Source: Phycicoccus avicenniae_A
GTDB taxonomy: Bacteria; Actinomycetota; Actinomycetes; Actinomycetales; Dermatophilaceae
Assembly: GCF_050496545.1 (NCBI RefSeq)
Contig: NZ_JBNVZV010000012.1
Span: forward strand, 1 to 64,000
Reading direction: 5' to 3'
Length of the DNA stretch: 64,000 bases
Made by a program: the position numbers and the translations under genes. Below, piece after piece: positions 8,521 through 17,460 of this stretch. The notes under the pieces are model-generated. The model made no database searches. It had not been told where the DNA came from and was given only the letters and a program-made list of their open reading frames with translations. Position 1 is the first letter of the stretch, and the number at the start of each line of letters is the position of its first letter.

Positions 8521-9867
8521 ATGGGACGACCTGACCGCGTGCACACCGCTGCCTCCCGCCGGGTGCTCGGCTCCCTCGCGGCCCTCGTGTGCGCCGCCGG
8601 GGTGGTCACGGTCGCCGCGCCCTCCGCGCCCGCCGCCAGCGACCCGGGCGACCAGAAGCGCTCGGTCGACCGCAAGATCGACAAGCTCGAGGACCACCTC
8701 GACGACACCAGCGCGGCGCTGAGCAAGGCCTACAAGAACCTCAGGGCGACCCAGGACAAGCTCCCCGCCGCGCGCGACGCCCTCGAGAAGGCCCGCTCGG
8801 CCGCCGACGCCGCGGACGCGGCCGAGGCCGCCGCGACCCAGGCCCTCGAGGTGGCCCGGGCCAACGAGTCCAAGGCGCAGAAGGACCTCGAGAAGGCCAC
8901 CGCCGAGGTCGCGACCGGCCGCAAGCGGATGGCCCAGTTCGCCGCCCAGATCTACCAGCAGCAGGGCTTCGGCCAGCTCGACGTCGCCCTGTCCAGCACG
9001 CAGCCGCAGGAGTTCGCCGACCGGCTCGCCATGGTCGACACCGTCCTCGACGTCCAGAACCGGACGATGGAGCGGCTGACCACCGAGCGGGCCGGCCTCA
9101 CCGCCCTCGAGGACCACCTCTCCGCGCTGCGGGCCGACTCCGTGCGCCGCCAGAAGGAGGCCGCCGCCGCGCTCCAGCGCGCGACCGCCGCCCGCGAGGC
9201 CGCCACGAAGGCGCAGGCCGACCTCCAGGCGCTGGCCGCCAGCCAGGACAAGCAGGCCCAGGGCTACGAGGACCAGCTCGCCGCCGACAAGGCGCAGCTC
9301 GCGTCGATGAAGGCCGAGGCCGCCCGCCTCCAGAAGATCCTCGCCGCGCGCGCCGCGGCCGCCCGCGCCAAGGCCGCGGCCGAGGCCAAGAAGCACCCCA
9401 AGCCCGGGCGCGGCAACAGCGGGGGCGGCAGCTCCTCCGGCGGCGGCAGCTCCACCGGCTCCGGCGTGCTCAGCCGCCCGGTCCGCTCCGGATGGGTCAG
9501 CTCCGAGTTCGGCATGCGCTTCCACCCGATCTACCACTACTGGAAGCTGCACTCTGGGCGCGACTACGCGGTCAACTGCGGCACCCCGGTCTACGCGGCC
9601 GCCGGCGGCACGGTCATCTCGGCCGGCTGGGGCGGCGGCTACGGCAACCGCATCGTCATCGACCACGGCCTCGAGCGCGGTGTCGGCCTCGCCAGCACGT
9701 ACAACCACCTGTCGAGCATCTCGGTCGGTGGCGGCCACGTGAGCCGCGGCCAGCTCATCGGCTACAGCGGCACCACCGGCACCTCCACCGGCTGCCACCT
9801 GCACTTCGAGACGCTCGAGGACGGCAACTTCGCCGACCCGCGGAAGTGGCTCAACACCCTGTCCTGA
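8521..9867 (+). CDS. secreted coiled-coil M23 (LytM) peptidase, RipC/EnvC-like
   Basis: A 448-residue exported cell-wall hydrolase or hydrolase activator. A Sec signal peptide covers residues 1-~35 (AAPSAPAAS cleavage region). Residues ~45-290 are two long Ala/Glu/Lys-rich coiled coils separated by a region with FAAQIYQQQGFGQLDV. A Gly/Ser linker follows at ~300-318, then a LytM domain with HSGRDYA (metal His and Asp), the glycine-rich WGGGYGNRIVIDHG, and HLHFE (catalytic HxH). All zinc ligands appear present, so it is probably active, unlike the degenerate EnvC. ATG 8521 was preferred over GTG 8503 because it begins the signal peptide. Its place behind ftsEX marks it as the likely FtsX-activated hydrolase. 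Confidence 0.92.
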   Translation: MGRPDRVHTAASRRVLGSLAALVCAAGVVTVAAPSAPAASDPGDQKRSVDRKIDKLEDHLDDTSAALSKAYKNLRATQDKLPAARDALEKARSAADAADAAEAAATQALEVARANESKAQKDLEKATAEVATGRKRMAQFAAQIYQQQGFGQLDVALSSTQPQEFADRLAMVDTVLDVQNRTMERLTTERAGLTALEDHLSALRADSVRRQKEAAAALQRATAAREAATKAQADLQALAASQDKQAQGYEDQLAADKAQLASMKAEAARLQKILAARAAAARAKAAAEAKKHPKPGRGNSGGGSSSGGGSSTGSGVLSRPVRSGWVSSEFGMRFHPIYHYWKLHSGRDYAVNCGTPVYAAAGGTVISAGWGGGYGNRIVIDHGLERGVGLASTYNHLSSISVGGGHVSRGQLIGYSGTTGTSTGCHLHFETLEDGNFADPRKWLNTLS

Positions 9868-9872
9868 CCCCG

Positions 9873-9892
9873 GCGCCGGGAATCCCCGGCGC
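9873..9892 (+). terminator. hairpin after the M23 peptidase gene
   Basis: An 8-bp perfect stem GCGCCGGG/CCCGGCGC with a 4-base loop, six bases after the stop. It may end the peptidase transcript before the separate smpB promoter. Confidence 0.45.
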
Positions 9893-9911
9893 GGGCGCGC
9901 GGACCGGACGG

Positions 9912-9917
9912 TAGCCT
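9912..9917 (+). promoter_or_regulatory. smpB -10 (leaderless start)
   Basis: TAGCCT, with seven bases to the smpB GTG at 9925. No Shine-Dalgarno. Confidence 0.6.
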
Positions 9918-9924
9918 CCCTGTC

Positions 9925-10416
9925 GTGGCCAAGGACAGCGGGAAGACCCCGGGGACCAAGCTCGTGGCGAGCAACCGCAAGGCCCGTCACGACTACCACG
10001 TCGAGGACACCTACGAGGCCGGCATGGTGCTCATGGGCACCGAGGTCAAGGCGCTGCGGATGGGCCGGGCCTCCCTCGTCGACGGGTGGGCCGGCTTCGA
10101 CCGCGACGACGAGCTGTGGCTCGAGGGCGTGCACATCCCCGAGTACGTCAACGGCACGTGGACCAACCACACCCCGCGCCGGCGCCGCAAGCTCCTCCTG
10201 CACCGCCGCGAGCTCGACAAGATCGCCCAGGCCACCCGCGAGTCCGGGTACTCCGTCGTCCCCCTGAGCCTGTACTTCAAGGAGGGGCGGGCCAAGGTCG
10301 AGATCGCGATCGTCAAGGGCAAGAAGGACTACGACAAGCGGCAGACGCTGCGGGAGCGCCAGGACCGCCGCGAGGCCGACCGCGCCATCGCCGCCCGCCG
10401 GCGCGGCGAGGACTGA
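9925..10416 (+). CDS. smpB: SsrA-binding protein SmpB
   Basis: A 163-residue RNA-binding protein that partners tmRNA in trans-translation to rescue stalled ribosomes. It has the typical N-terminal NRKARHDYHVEDTYEAGMVL, then GTEVKALR, an oligonucleotide-binding barrel with HIPEYVNGTW and NHTPRRRRKLLLH, and the basic tail KKDYDKRQTLRERQ that inserts in the mRNA channel. The GTG start sits seven bases behind a TAGCCT -10. The tmRNA gene itself lies ~6.6 kb downstream in the same direction. A DUF2207 gene follows after one base. Confidence 0.97.
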   Translation: MAKDSGKTPGTKLVASNRKARHDYHVEDTYEAGMVLMGTEVKALRMGRASLVDGWAGFDRDDELWLEGVHIPEYVNGTWTNHTPRRRRKLLLHRRELDKIAQATRESGYSVVPLSLYFKEGRAKVEIAIVKGKKDYDKRQTLRERQDRREADRAIAARRRGED

Positions 10417-10417
10417 C

Positions 10418-12385
10418 GTGCCACGCAGCGGGCGGCGCGCGGCCGCCGGGCTCGTCGCGGCCCTGGGCCTGCTCTGGATGTGCGTGCTCCCGGCGGCTGC
10501 CGCACCGGCAGCGTCCGCGGTCCCGGGGGAGCGGGTCGGCGCGTGGGGCGGGTCGGTGGGCACGTCGCTCGTCACCGAGGAGCAGGCCGACAGCCTGCAC
10601 ACGAGCATCGAGGCCCAGCCCGACGGGTCGGTGGTCGTCACCGAGCGGATCACCTGGCGCTTCCCCGAGGGGGAGGACCGGCACGGCATCTACCGCCTGG
10701 TCCGCGTCCGGGCCGGCTACCAGGACAGCGACACGCAGTACCGGTACTACGAGCTCTCGGGCATCGAGGTCACCTCGCCGTCCGGGGCCCCGACCGACCT
10801 CACCGTCGAGGACTACGGCGCCGACCGCCGCATCCGCATCGGGAGCCCCTCGGAGACGGTCAGCGGCACGGCCCAGTACGTCGTGCGCTACCGCCTGGCC
10901 CACCTCGTCAACGACATCGGGGACGGCACGGCCGAGGTCTTCTACGACGTCGTCAGCACGGCGAACGGCTTCCCGCAGAGGGATGTCCGCGCCGACGTCA
11001 CCGGGCCGGCCGCCATCACCAAGGCGGCCTGCTTCCACGGCCCCTTCGGCTCCACGGACAGCTGCCCGGCGACGCCGGGGGAGAGCGCGACCTACGAGGT
11101 GCCCGACCTCGAGGCGGAGGAGGGTGCCTCGGTCGTCGCCTCGTTCCCGCGCGACGCGTTCCAGGACCTCACCCCCGACCTGCGCGAGGGCGACGTCGAG
11201 AGCAGCGACGGCAGCCTCGTGAGCCCCGGGGTCGCCCGCACGGTCGGTGCCCTGACCATCGGGACCGGGCTCCTCGTGCCGCTGGCCGCCGGGTCCCTCA
11301 TGGGGCTGCTCGTGTGGTCCCGCGGCCGCGACGAGCAGTACGCGGGGCTGACACCCGGGCTCTCACCCGGCCTCGGCCAGGACGTGCCCGTGGTCACCGG
11401 CGGCCCGGCGCCCACCGTGGCCGTGCAGTTCACCCCACCACCGGGCGTGCAGCCCGGGCTCGTCGGCACGATCATCGACGAGGAGGCCGGGCTCACCGAC
11501 GTCACCGCGACGATCATCGACCTCGCCGTCCGCGGGCACCTCACCATCGCGCGCGAGGAACGGGCGATGCGCGGCGACGACTGGGTGCTCACCCGCACGG
11601 CGCCGCCCACCGGGTCCACGCCGCTCGCCCCCTACGAGCAGCTGCTGCTCGACGCCCTCTTCGCCGGGTCCGACCGCACCGAGCTGTCGTCCCTGAAGAA
11701 CCGGTTCAAGCCGACCCTCGAGGCGGTGCAGCGCCTCATGTACGAGGAGGTCGTCGACCGGCGCTGGTTCCGCCGCAGCCCCGAGGCGCAGCGCTCGGGG
11801 TGGATGACCCTCGGGGCGCTCGTCGCCGGGCTGGGGGTCCTGGCCCTCTTCTTCCTCACCGGTCCGGCCTCCGCGCTCTTCGCCGACGCCGGGTTCCCGC
11901 TGAGCCCCGTGTGGGTGCTCGGCGGCGGGCTGGTCGTCGGCGGCCTGGTCGTGCGGGCCCTCGGCCGCCGGATGGCCGCTCGGACGGCGGAGGGCTCGGC
12001 GGTCCTGGCGCAGTCCCGCGGCTTCGAGCGCTACCTCGCGACCGCCGAGGCGAACCAGATCCGGTGGGAGGAGGCCCGCGACCTCTTCAGCCGCTGGCTG
12101 CCGTACGCCATCGTCTTCGGTCTCGCCGACCGGTGGGCCTCGGTCTTCGAGGAGGTCTCGGCCGCGGCGGCGGCCGCGGGCCACACCGTCCTCGCCCCGA
12201 CCTGGTACGTGGGGCCCTGGACCGACGGCGGCTTCCACGGCGTCGCCTCGAGCATGGACTCCTTCTCCACCGTGGCCGCCGGCACCTTCGTGTCGACCCC
12301 GGGCTCGTCGGGCTCCTCCGGGTTCAGCGGGGGAGGCGGCTTCTCCGGCGGCGGTGGCGGCGGTGCCTCCGGCGGCAGCTGGTAG
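10418..12385 (+). CDS. DUF2207 membrane protein
   Basis: A 655-residue exported and membrane-anchored protein. A signal peptide covers residues 1-~35. An extracytoplasmic DUF2207 domain follows (~45-265; HGIYRLVRVR and VRYRLAHLVND are typical), then one membrane helix (~280-300). A cytoplasmic or linker domain precedes two more helices (~470-490, ~500-520). The C-terminus is very Gly/Ser-rich (FSGGGGFSGGGGGGASGGSW), as is usual in this family. The GTG start comes one base after the smpB stop, so the two are probably co-transcribed. The function is unknown; the exposed domain suggests an envelope role. A bidirectional terminator follows. Confidence 0.88.
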   Translation: MPRSGRRAAAGLVAALGLLWMCVLPAAAAPAASAVPGERVGAWGGSVGTSLVTEEQADSLHTSIEAQPDGSVVVTERITWRFPEGEDRHGIYRLVRVRAGYQDSDTQYRYYELSGIEVTSPSGAPTDLTVEDYGADRRIRIGSPSETVSGTAQYVVRYRLAHLVNDIGDGTAEVFYDVVSTANGFPQRDVRADVTGPAAITKAACFHGPFGSTDSCPATPGESATYEVPDLEAEEGASVVASFPRDAFQDLTPDLREGDVESSDGSLVSPGVARTVGALTIGTGLLVPLAAGSLMGLLVWSRGRDEQYAGLTPGLSPGLGQDVPVVTGGPAPTVAVQFTPPPGVQPGLVGTIIDEEAGLTDVTATIIDLAVRGHLTIAREERAMRGDDWVLTRTAPPTGSTPLAPYEQLLLDALFAGSDRTELSSLKNRFKPTLEAVQRLMYEEVVDRRWFRRSPEAQRSGWMTLGALVAGLGVLALFFLTGPASALFADAGFPLSPVWVLGGGLVVGGLVVRALGRRMAARTAEGSAVLAQSRGFERYLATAEANQIRWEEARDLFSRWLPYAIVFGLADRWASVFEEVSAAAAAAGHTVLAPTWYVGPWTDGGFHGVASSMDSFSTVAAGTFVSTPGSSGSSGFSGGGGFSGGGGGGASGGSW

Positions 12386-12401
12386 CGACCGGCACGAACG
12401 A

Positions 12402-12430
12402 ACGGGCCGCCCCCGGTGGGGGCGGCCCGT
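12402..12430. terminator. bidirectional terminator (DUF2207 / csbD)
   Basis: A perfect 13-bp stem (12402-12414 with 12418-12430) with a 3-base loop between two converging genes. Confidence 0.8.
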
Positions 12431-12463
12431 CGTGGTTCCCCGGCGGGGCCGGGTGGTCCTGGG

Positions 12464-12637
12464 TCAGTTCTTGAAGGCGTCCTTGACGTTCTCGCCGGCC
12501 TTGTTGAGGTCGGCCTTCGTCTGGTCGGCGCGGCCCTCGGCCTCGAGGCGCTCGTTGTCGGTCGCCTTGCCGGCGGCCTCCTTGCTCTTGCCCGTCAGGT
12601 CGTCCTTGATGTTCTCGATCTTGTCGCCGAGGCCCAT
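12464..12637 (-). CDS. CsbD-family stress protein
   Basis: A 57-residue hydrophilic protein of the CsbD family: MGLGDKIENIKDDLTGKSKE start, KEAAGKATDNERLEAEG core and a Lys/Asn C-terminus. These proteins are abundant under general stress (a SigB target in Bacillus) and probably disordered or helical, with no known enzymatic role. ATG 12637 is chosen because AGGAGAG lies just upstream and the family begins with this sequence. A TAGGGT hexamer on the same strand at 12702-12707 could be its -10, leaving a leader of about 58 bases. Confidence 0.92.
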   Translation of the reverse strand: MGLGDKIENIKDDLTGKSKEAAGKATDNERLEAEGRADQTKADLNKAGENVKDAFKN

Positions 12638-12701
12638 GAGGCTCTCCTCTCGTTCAAGGGTCGCGCACGCCCCGCCAGGAACGTGCCGCGCTGGTGTGAC
12701 C

Positions 12702-12762
12702 ACCCTAGGCACGCCCTGCGGGGGGTGGGGCTTTCGCACCGAGAAACTTTCGACAAACTTTC
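12702..12762 (-). promoter_or_regulatory. csbD promoter region with 11-base direct repeats
   Basis: TAGGGT (-10-like, 12702-12707). About 40 bases upstream, AAACTTTC occurs twice with 11-base period (12744-12751 and 12755-12762, plus-strand reading). The spacing suits a winged-helix activator; which one is unknown. Confidence 0.35.
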
Positions 12763-12799
12763 AACGCAGCAGGTGGAGCGAGGTGTCGAGGGTCCTGCC

Positions 12800-15700
12800 T
12801 CAGCTCGGTGCGACCACGAGGACGAGGTCGCCACCCTCGACCTGCTGGTGCCCGGCGATGGCGAGCCGCTCGACCGTGCCACCGGTCGGCGAGGTGATGC
12901 TCGCCTCCATCTTCATCGCCTCGATCGTCGCGACCACGCCGCCCGGCTCGACCGGGTCGCCCTCGGCCACCGTGGGAGTCACGACGCCGGCGAACGGCGC
13001 GGCCACGTGGCCCGGCGTGCCGGGGTCGGCCTTCTCGGCGGCCTTGGTCTCCGCCTCGACGGAGCGGTCGCGCACCTGGACCGGGCGGAACTGGCCGTTG
13101 AGGGTGCACATGACCGTGCGCATCCCCTGGCGGTCCGGGTCGCCGACCGAGCTGATGCCGAGGAGGAGCCGCTTGCCCGCCTCGATCTCGGCCTCGTACT
13201 CCTCGCCGTGCTCGAGGCCGTGGAGGAACTCGATGGTGCCGAGGACCGACAGGTCGCCGTACAGCTCGCGGGTCTCCTCGAACTCCTTCGTCGGCCCGGG
13301 GAAGAGGAGCTGGTTGAGGGTGCGCCGGGTGTCGGTGGCCAGGGCCGCCTCCTGCTCCTCGGTGAGCTCGGTGACGCGCGGCTTCGGCGTCCGCCCGTGC
13401 AGCGCCTTGGTGCGGAACGGCTCGGGCCAGCCGCCGGGCGGGTCGCCGAGCTCGCCGCCGAGGAAGCCGATCACCGAGTCCGGGATGTCGTAGCGGGTCG
13501 GGTTCTCCTCGAAGTCCTCCGGGTCGGCCCCGGCCCCGACGAGGGCGAGCGCGAGGTCGCCGACGACCTTGCTGCTCGGGGTCACCTTGACGAGGTGGCC
13601 GAGGATCCGGTCGGCCGCGGCGTACATGTCCTCGACGTCCTCGAACCGCTCGCCGAGGCCGAGCGCGATGGCCTGCTGGCGCAGGTTGGAGAGCTGGCCG
13701 CCGGGGATCTCGTGGAAGTAGACCCGCCCGGTGGGGGAGGCGAGCCCGGACTCGAACGGCGCGTAGAGCCGGCGCACGGCCTCCCAGTAGGGCTCGAGGG
13801 CGAAGACGGCGTCGATGTCGAGGCCGGTCTCGCGCTCTGTGCCGTCGGTGGCGGCGACGAGCGCGGACAGGCTCGGCTGGCTCGTCGTGCCCGACATCGT
13901 CGCGGTCGCCGCGTCGACGGCGTCGACCCCGGCGTCGATGGCCGCGAGCAGCGTGCCGACCTGGCCGCCGGCGGTGTCGTGGGTGTGCAGGTGCACCGGC
14001 AGGTCGAAGTTCTCGCGCAGCGCGGTGACGAGCCTCCGCGCCGCGGGGGCCCGCAGCAGCCCGGCCATGTCCTTGATGGCGAGCACGTGCGCGCCGGTCC
14101 CGACGATCTCCTCGGCGAGGCGCAGGTAGTAGTCGAGCGTGTAGAGCCGCTCGCCCGGGTCCATGAGGTTGCCGGTGTAGCAGAGGGCGACCTCGGCGAC
14201 CGCGGTCCCGGTGTCGAGCACCGCGTCGACGGCGGGACGCATCTGCGAGACGTCGTTGAGCGAGTCGAAGATGCGGAAGACGTCCAGCCCGGTGCGCGCG
14301 GCCTCGTGGACGAAGGCGTCGGTGACCTTCGTCGGGTACGGGGTGTAGCCGACCGTGTTGCGCCCGCGCAGCAGCATCTGGAGGGGGACGTTCGGCATCG
14401 CCGCCCGGAGCAGGGCGAGCCGCTCCCACGGGTCCTCGTGCAGGAAGCGCAGCGCGACGTCGTAGGTGGCGCCGCCCCAGGCCTCCATCGAGAGGAGCTG
14501 GGGCGTCATCCGCGCGACGTGGCCGGCGACGGCCAGGAGGTCGCGGGTGCGCATCCGCGTCGCGAGCAGGCTCTGGTGCGCGTCGCGGAAGGTGGTGTCG
14601 GTGACGGGGACGTCGGTGCGCTCGCGCAGCTGTCGGGCGAACTCGGCCGGGCCGACGCGCAGCAGCAGGTCGCGGGAGCCGGGCGGGAGCGGTGCGTCGG
14701 TGTCGAGCGCCGGGAGCTTGGTGCGCGGCTCGAGGTGCGTGGTCGCCGGGCCGTGCGGCTGGTTCACCGTGACGTCGGCGAGGTACTGGAGCAGCTTGGT
14801 GCCGCGGTCGCCGCCCATCCGGGCCTCAAGCAGCTCGGGACGCTCGTCGATGAAGCCCGTGGTCGCCTCACCGCGCTGGAAGACGGGGTCGGCGAGCACC
14901 GCCTCGAGGAAGGGGATGTTCGTCGAGACGCCGCGGATCCTGAACTCCGCCAATGCCCGTCGCGCTCGGCGCACCGCCACGCCGAAGTCGCTGCCCCGAC
15001 ACGTGAGCTTCACGAGCATCGAGTCGAAGTGCGGGCTCACCTGCGCGCCGACGAACACGGTGCCGCCGTCGAGCCGCACACCGCCGCCGCCCGCCGAGCG
15101 GTAGACGGTGATCTGGCCGGCGTCCGGGCGGAACCCGTTCGCGGGGTCCTCGGTGGTGATGCGGCACTGCAGGGCGGCGCCCCGGGTGCGGATGTCCTCC
15201 TGGCGCAGCCCGAGGTCATCGAAGGTCTCGCCCGACGCGATGCGCATCTGCGACACGACGAGGTCGATGTCGGTGACCTCCTCGGTCACGGTGTGCTCGA
15301 CCTGGATCCGCGGGTTCATCTCGATGAAGACGTAGCGGCCGTCCTCGCCGAGGAGGAACTCGACGGTGCCGGCGTTGCGGTAGCCGATCGACTCGGCGAA
15401 GCGCACCGCGTCGGCGCACATCCGGGCGCGGGTGTCGGGGTCGAGGTTCGGGGCCGGGGCGATCTCGACGACCTTCTGGTGCCGGCGCTGCACCGAGCAG
15501 TCCCGCTCGAAGAGGTGCAGCACGGTGCCGGTGCCGTCGGCGAGCACCTGGACCTCGATGTGCCGCGGCCGGACGACCGCCTCCTCGAGGTAGAGCGTGG
15601 GGTCGCCGAACGCGGCGTCGGCCTCGCGCTGGGCGGCCTCGAGCGAGTCCCGCAGCTGGGGGCGCTCGTCGACGCGGCGCATCCCGCGCCCGCCGCCGCC

Positions 15701-16183
15701 GGAGACGGCCTTGACGAACACGGGGAAGCCGATCTCCTCGGCCGCGGCGGCGAGGTCGTCGAGGTCGGTGGTCGGCTCCGCGCCGCGCAGGGTCGGCAGG
15801 CCGGCTTCACGGGCGGCTGCGATGGCCCGTGCCTTGTTGCCCGCGAGGTGCAGGGCCGAGGCGGGCGGCCCGATGAAGGTGATGCCCGCCGCCTCGCACG
15901 CCTCGGCGAGGTCGGGGTTCTCGGACAGGAACCCGTACCCGGGGTAGACGGCGTCGGCGCCGCACTCGACCGCGACCCGCACGATGTTGGCGTGGTCGAG
16001 GTAGGCCCGCACCGGGTGCCCCTGCTCGCCGATCTCGTAGGACTCGTCGGCCTTGAGACGGTGCTCGGAGGTGCGGTCCTCGTGGGGAAAGACGGCGACG
16101 GTCTTCGCGCCGAGCTCGGTGGCCGCGCGGAACGCCCGGACGGCGATCTCCCCGCGGTTGGCGACGAGGATCTTCTGGAACAC
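12800..16183 (-). CDS. pyc: pyruvate carboxylase
   Basis: A 1127-residue biotin enzyme that carboxylates pyruvate to oxaloacetate with bicarbonate and ATP, the main anaplerotic step. Domains in order: biotin carboxylase (residues ~1-455: FQKILVANRGEIAVRAFRAA, YPGYGFLSEN, ATP-grasp KAVSGGGGRGMR, MNPRIQVEHTVTEE); carboxyltransferase TIM barrel (~530-800: TDTTFRDAHQSLLATRMRT, LRGRNTVGYTPYP, LHTHDT); the central PYC/OADA region; and a biotinyl domain at the C-terminus with EAMKMEA carrying the biotinylated Lys. Length is the family norm. The GTG start has GGAGGT four bases upstream, and a TAGGGT -10 lies at 16218-16223 on this strand. With the malic enzyme at 18.8 kb it controls the pyruvate-C4 node. 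Confidence 0.97.
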   Translation of the reverse strand: MFQKILVANRGEIAVRAFRAATELGAKTVAVFPHEDRTSEHRLKADESYEIGEQGHPVRAYLDHANIVRVAVECGADAVYPGYGFLSENPDLAEACEAAGITFIGPPASALHLAGNKARAIAAAREAGLPTLRGAEPTTDLDDLAAAAEEIGFPVFVKAVSGGGGRGMRRVDERPQLRDSLEAAQREADAAFGDPTLYLEEAVVRPRHIEVQVLADGTGTVLHLFERDCSVQRRHQKVVEIAPAPNLDPDTRARMCADAVRFAESIGYRNAGTVEFLLGEDGRYVFIEMNPRIQVEHTVTEEVTDIDLVVSQMRIASGETFDDLGLRQEDIRTRGAALQCRITTEDPANGFRPDAGQITVYRSAGGGGVRLDGGTVFVGAQVSPHFDSMLVKLTCRGSDFGVAVRRARRALAEFRIRGVSTNIPFLEAVLADPVFQRGEATTGFIDERPELLEARMGGDRGTKLLQYLADVTVNQPHGPATTHLEPRTKLPALDTDAPLPPGSRDLLLRVGPAEFARQLRERTDVPVTDTTFRDAHQSLLATRMRTRDLLAVAGHVARMTPQLLSMEAWGGATYDVALRFLHEDPWERLALLRAAMPNVPLQMLLRGRNTVGYTPYPTKVTDAFVHEAARTGLDVFRIFDSLNDVSQMRPAVDAVLDTGTAVAEVALCYTGNLMDPGERLYTLDYYLRLAEEIVGTGAHVLAIKDMAGLLRAPAARRLVTALRENFDLPVHLHTHDTAGGQVGTLLAAIDAGVDAVDAATATMSGTTSQPSLSALVAATDGTERETGLDIDAVFALEPYWEAVRRLYAPFESGLASPTGRVYFHEIPGGQLSNLRQQAIALGLGERFEDVEDMYAAADRILGHLVKVTPSSKVVGDLALALVGAGADPEDFEENPTRYDIPDSVIGFLGGELGDPPGGWPEPFRTKALHGRTPKPRVTELTEEQEAALATDTRRTLNQLLFPGPTKEFEETRELYGDLSVLGTIEFLHGLEHGEEYEAEIEAGKRLLLGISSVGDPDRQGMRTVMCTLNGQFRPVQVRDRSVEAETKAAEKADPGTPGHVAAPFAGVVTPTVAEGDPVEPGGVVATIEAMKMEASITSPTGGTVERLAIAGHQQVEGGDLVLVVAPS

Positions 16184-16305
16184 GGGGACCTCCGGGTCGG
16201 CGGCGCGGCGTGCCCCAACCCTAGTGAGGGGGAGCGGCGCCGGCTCGTCCGTCCGGTGGACGGCACATCGTCCGTTCGGCCGTTTCGACCCGATCGGGCC
16301 CCACG

Positions 16306-16311
16306 TAGGGT
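16306..16311 (+). promoter_or_regulatory. -10 of the Pro/Thr-rich protein gene (leaderless)
   Basis: TAGGGT with seven bases to ATG 16319. It lies back to back with the pyc promoter. Confidence 0.55.
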
Positions 16312-16318
16312 GGCTGGT

Positions 16319-16891
16319 ATGCACGGTCATCGCAGGGGACCGGCAGGTTCGGGGCGCTACCGCCGACTCCAGGTGGTCGCCGCGGCCTGTGCCGGGGTCG
16401 TCACGGTCGGGGGGCTCGTCGCCCTCCAGCCGGGCGGTCTGACGACCCTGCGCATCACCGAGTCCGACCCCTCGTTCCTGCGTCCCGACGGCACCGGGGG
16501 CGAGCCGCTGACCTCGGAGTCCGGGCGCACCGCGCCCCCCGCCGTCGGCGCCACCGCCACCCCGAGGGCCTCGCGCGTGCCGGACCCCGTCCCTGCACCG
16601 AGCGCGGCGGCCCCGGCGCCCTCCCCGAGCGCCGTCGCGCCCACGACCTCGAGCACCGTGCCGGTTCCGACATCGTCCACGCGGGTGCGGCCCTCCACGG
16701 CGCCGCGAACCACCCCCGCCACCCCGCCGCTCGAGCCCACCCCGACTCCCACCCCCACGCCGACACCCACCCCGACCGACAGCACCTCCTCCACCGACCC
16801 CGCGCCCTCCGGCGGCTCGCCGGACTCCTCGTCGGTGCCGGACACGTCGACGACGGGCGGCGACCCGACCGGGGCGGACGCCGCGGGCTGA
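16319..16891 (+). CDS. secreted or anchored Pro/Thr/Ser-rich protein
   Basis: A 190-residue protein. A basic N-terminus (residues 1-16) and one hydrophobic helix (~17-37) form a signal peptide or N-terminal anchor. The remainder is low complexity, dominated by Pro, Thr, Ser and Ala and including an uninterrupted PT dipeptide run of about seven units near residue 145. Such stretches usually span the cell wall or are O-glycosylated. No globular domain is present, so a spacer or stalk role is inferred. The start is chosen from the leaderless -10 seven bases before ATG. It is divergent from pyc but probably unrelated in function. Confidence 0.65.
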   Translation: MHGHRRGPAGSGRYRRLQVVAAACAGVVTVGGLVALQPGGLTTLRITESDPSFLRPDGTGGEPLTSESGRTAPPAVGATATPRASRVPDPVPAPSAAAPAPSPSAVAPTTSSTVPVPTSSTRVRPSTAPRTTPATPPLEPTPTPTPTPTPTPTDSTSSTDPAPSGGSPDSSSVPDTSTTGGDPTGADAAG

Positions 16892-16932
16892 CCACGCCGG
16901 CCGAGCGCCGACCCCTGGTCGCGGGAACACGG

Positions 16933-16961
16933 TTGGGTGACCGGCCGTTGACCGGCATACT
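16933..16961 (+). promoter_or_regulatory. candidate ssrA promoter
   Basis: TTGGGT (16933-16938), a 17-base spacer and CATACT (16956-16961). Transcription would start ~60 bases before the mature tmRNA 5' end, consistent with RNase P trimming. A TTGACA at 16991-16996 lacks a good -10. Confidence 0.4.
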
Positions 16962-17026
16962 GGGCGTCCGGGACGTCTCGCACGGCCCGGTTGACAACTC
17001 GACAGCGTGGGAGTGGCCCCCTTCAG

Positions 17027-17394
17027 GGGGGTGATCGGTTTCGACATTGGTCGGATGTCCAGTGGGAAGCGGGTCGAGGACGCACGGTCATCTCGTACAA
17101 CGCTCCGTGCAAACCAATAGGTGCCGATTCCAAGCGCACCGACTTCGCCCTCGCCGCCTGAGCGAGCCCGAAGTCCGTTGGCCTGAGCTCGATCTCGGCT
17201 CAGTAACCAGCGTCAGCTAGAGATCTTGCTGCGTCGTCATGTCGGGGGACGGCGCGGGACTCCTTCTCGACTGGGCCTGTCAGCGGACGTGTGCGCGCGA
17301 GCGCTGGGGCCGAGAAAATCCACAGCGCACTGCACCCGGAGAAGCCCTGGGCTGCCGTCAGTGGACGCGGGTTCGATTCCCGCCACCTCCACCA
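17027..17394 (+). ncRNA. ssrA: tmRNA (SsrA)
   Basis: A 368-base tmRNA. The tRNA-like end is intact: the 5' strand GGGGGTG (17027-17033) pairs with CACCTCC before ACCA (17391-17394), and the T-arm reads GGGTTCGATTCCC. The 5' part carries the conserved ATCGGTTTCGAC. The tag frame starts at GCC 17123 and ends at TGA 17159-17161, encoding ADSKRTDFALAA, a normal actinobacterial degradation tag. It works with SmpB (9925-10416) to free stalled ribosomes and mark products for proteases. CCA is encoded. The 3' end is a common phage or island target, but no integrase gene adjoins it here. Confidence 0.97.
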
Positions 17395-17422
17395 CGCGGT
17401 GCACTCCCACACCTGTCGAGCG

Positions 17423-17450
17423 CGGCCCGGCCCCCACGGGGGCCGGGCCG
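17423..17450. terminator. terminator between ssrA and the YgjV/GNAT gene
   Basis: A near-perfect GC stem (arms 17423-17435 and 17438-17450) with a minimal loop, followed by TTCGT. It serves both converging transcripts. Confidence 0.75.
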
Positions 17451-17460
17451 TTCGTCGTGC

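Noticed and set aside
12416..16318. Plus-strand extension upstream of the Pro/Thr-rich protein
   Set aside because: It is antisense to pyruvate carboxylase; the leaderless -10 and hydrophobic N-terminus place the real start at 16319.
16940..16996. TTGACA at 16991 as the main ssrA -35
   Set aside because: No acceptable -10 follows at 16-18 bases, and it lies too close to the mature 5' end.
17368..17394. tmRNA 3' end as an island attachment site
   Set aside because: No integrase or duplicated 3' segment is seen on either side; the gene is intact and followed by its own terminator.
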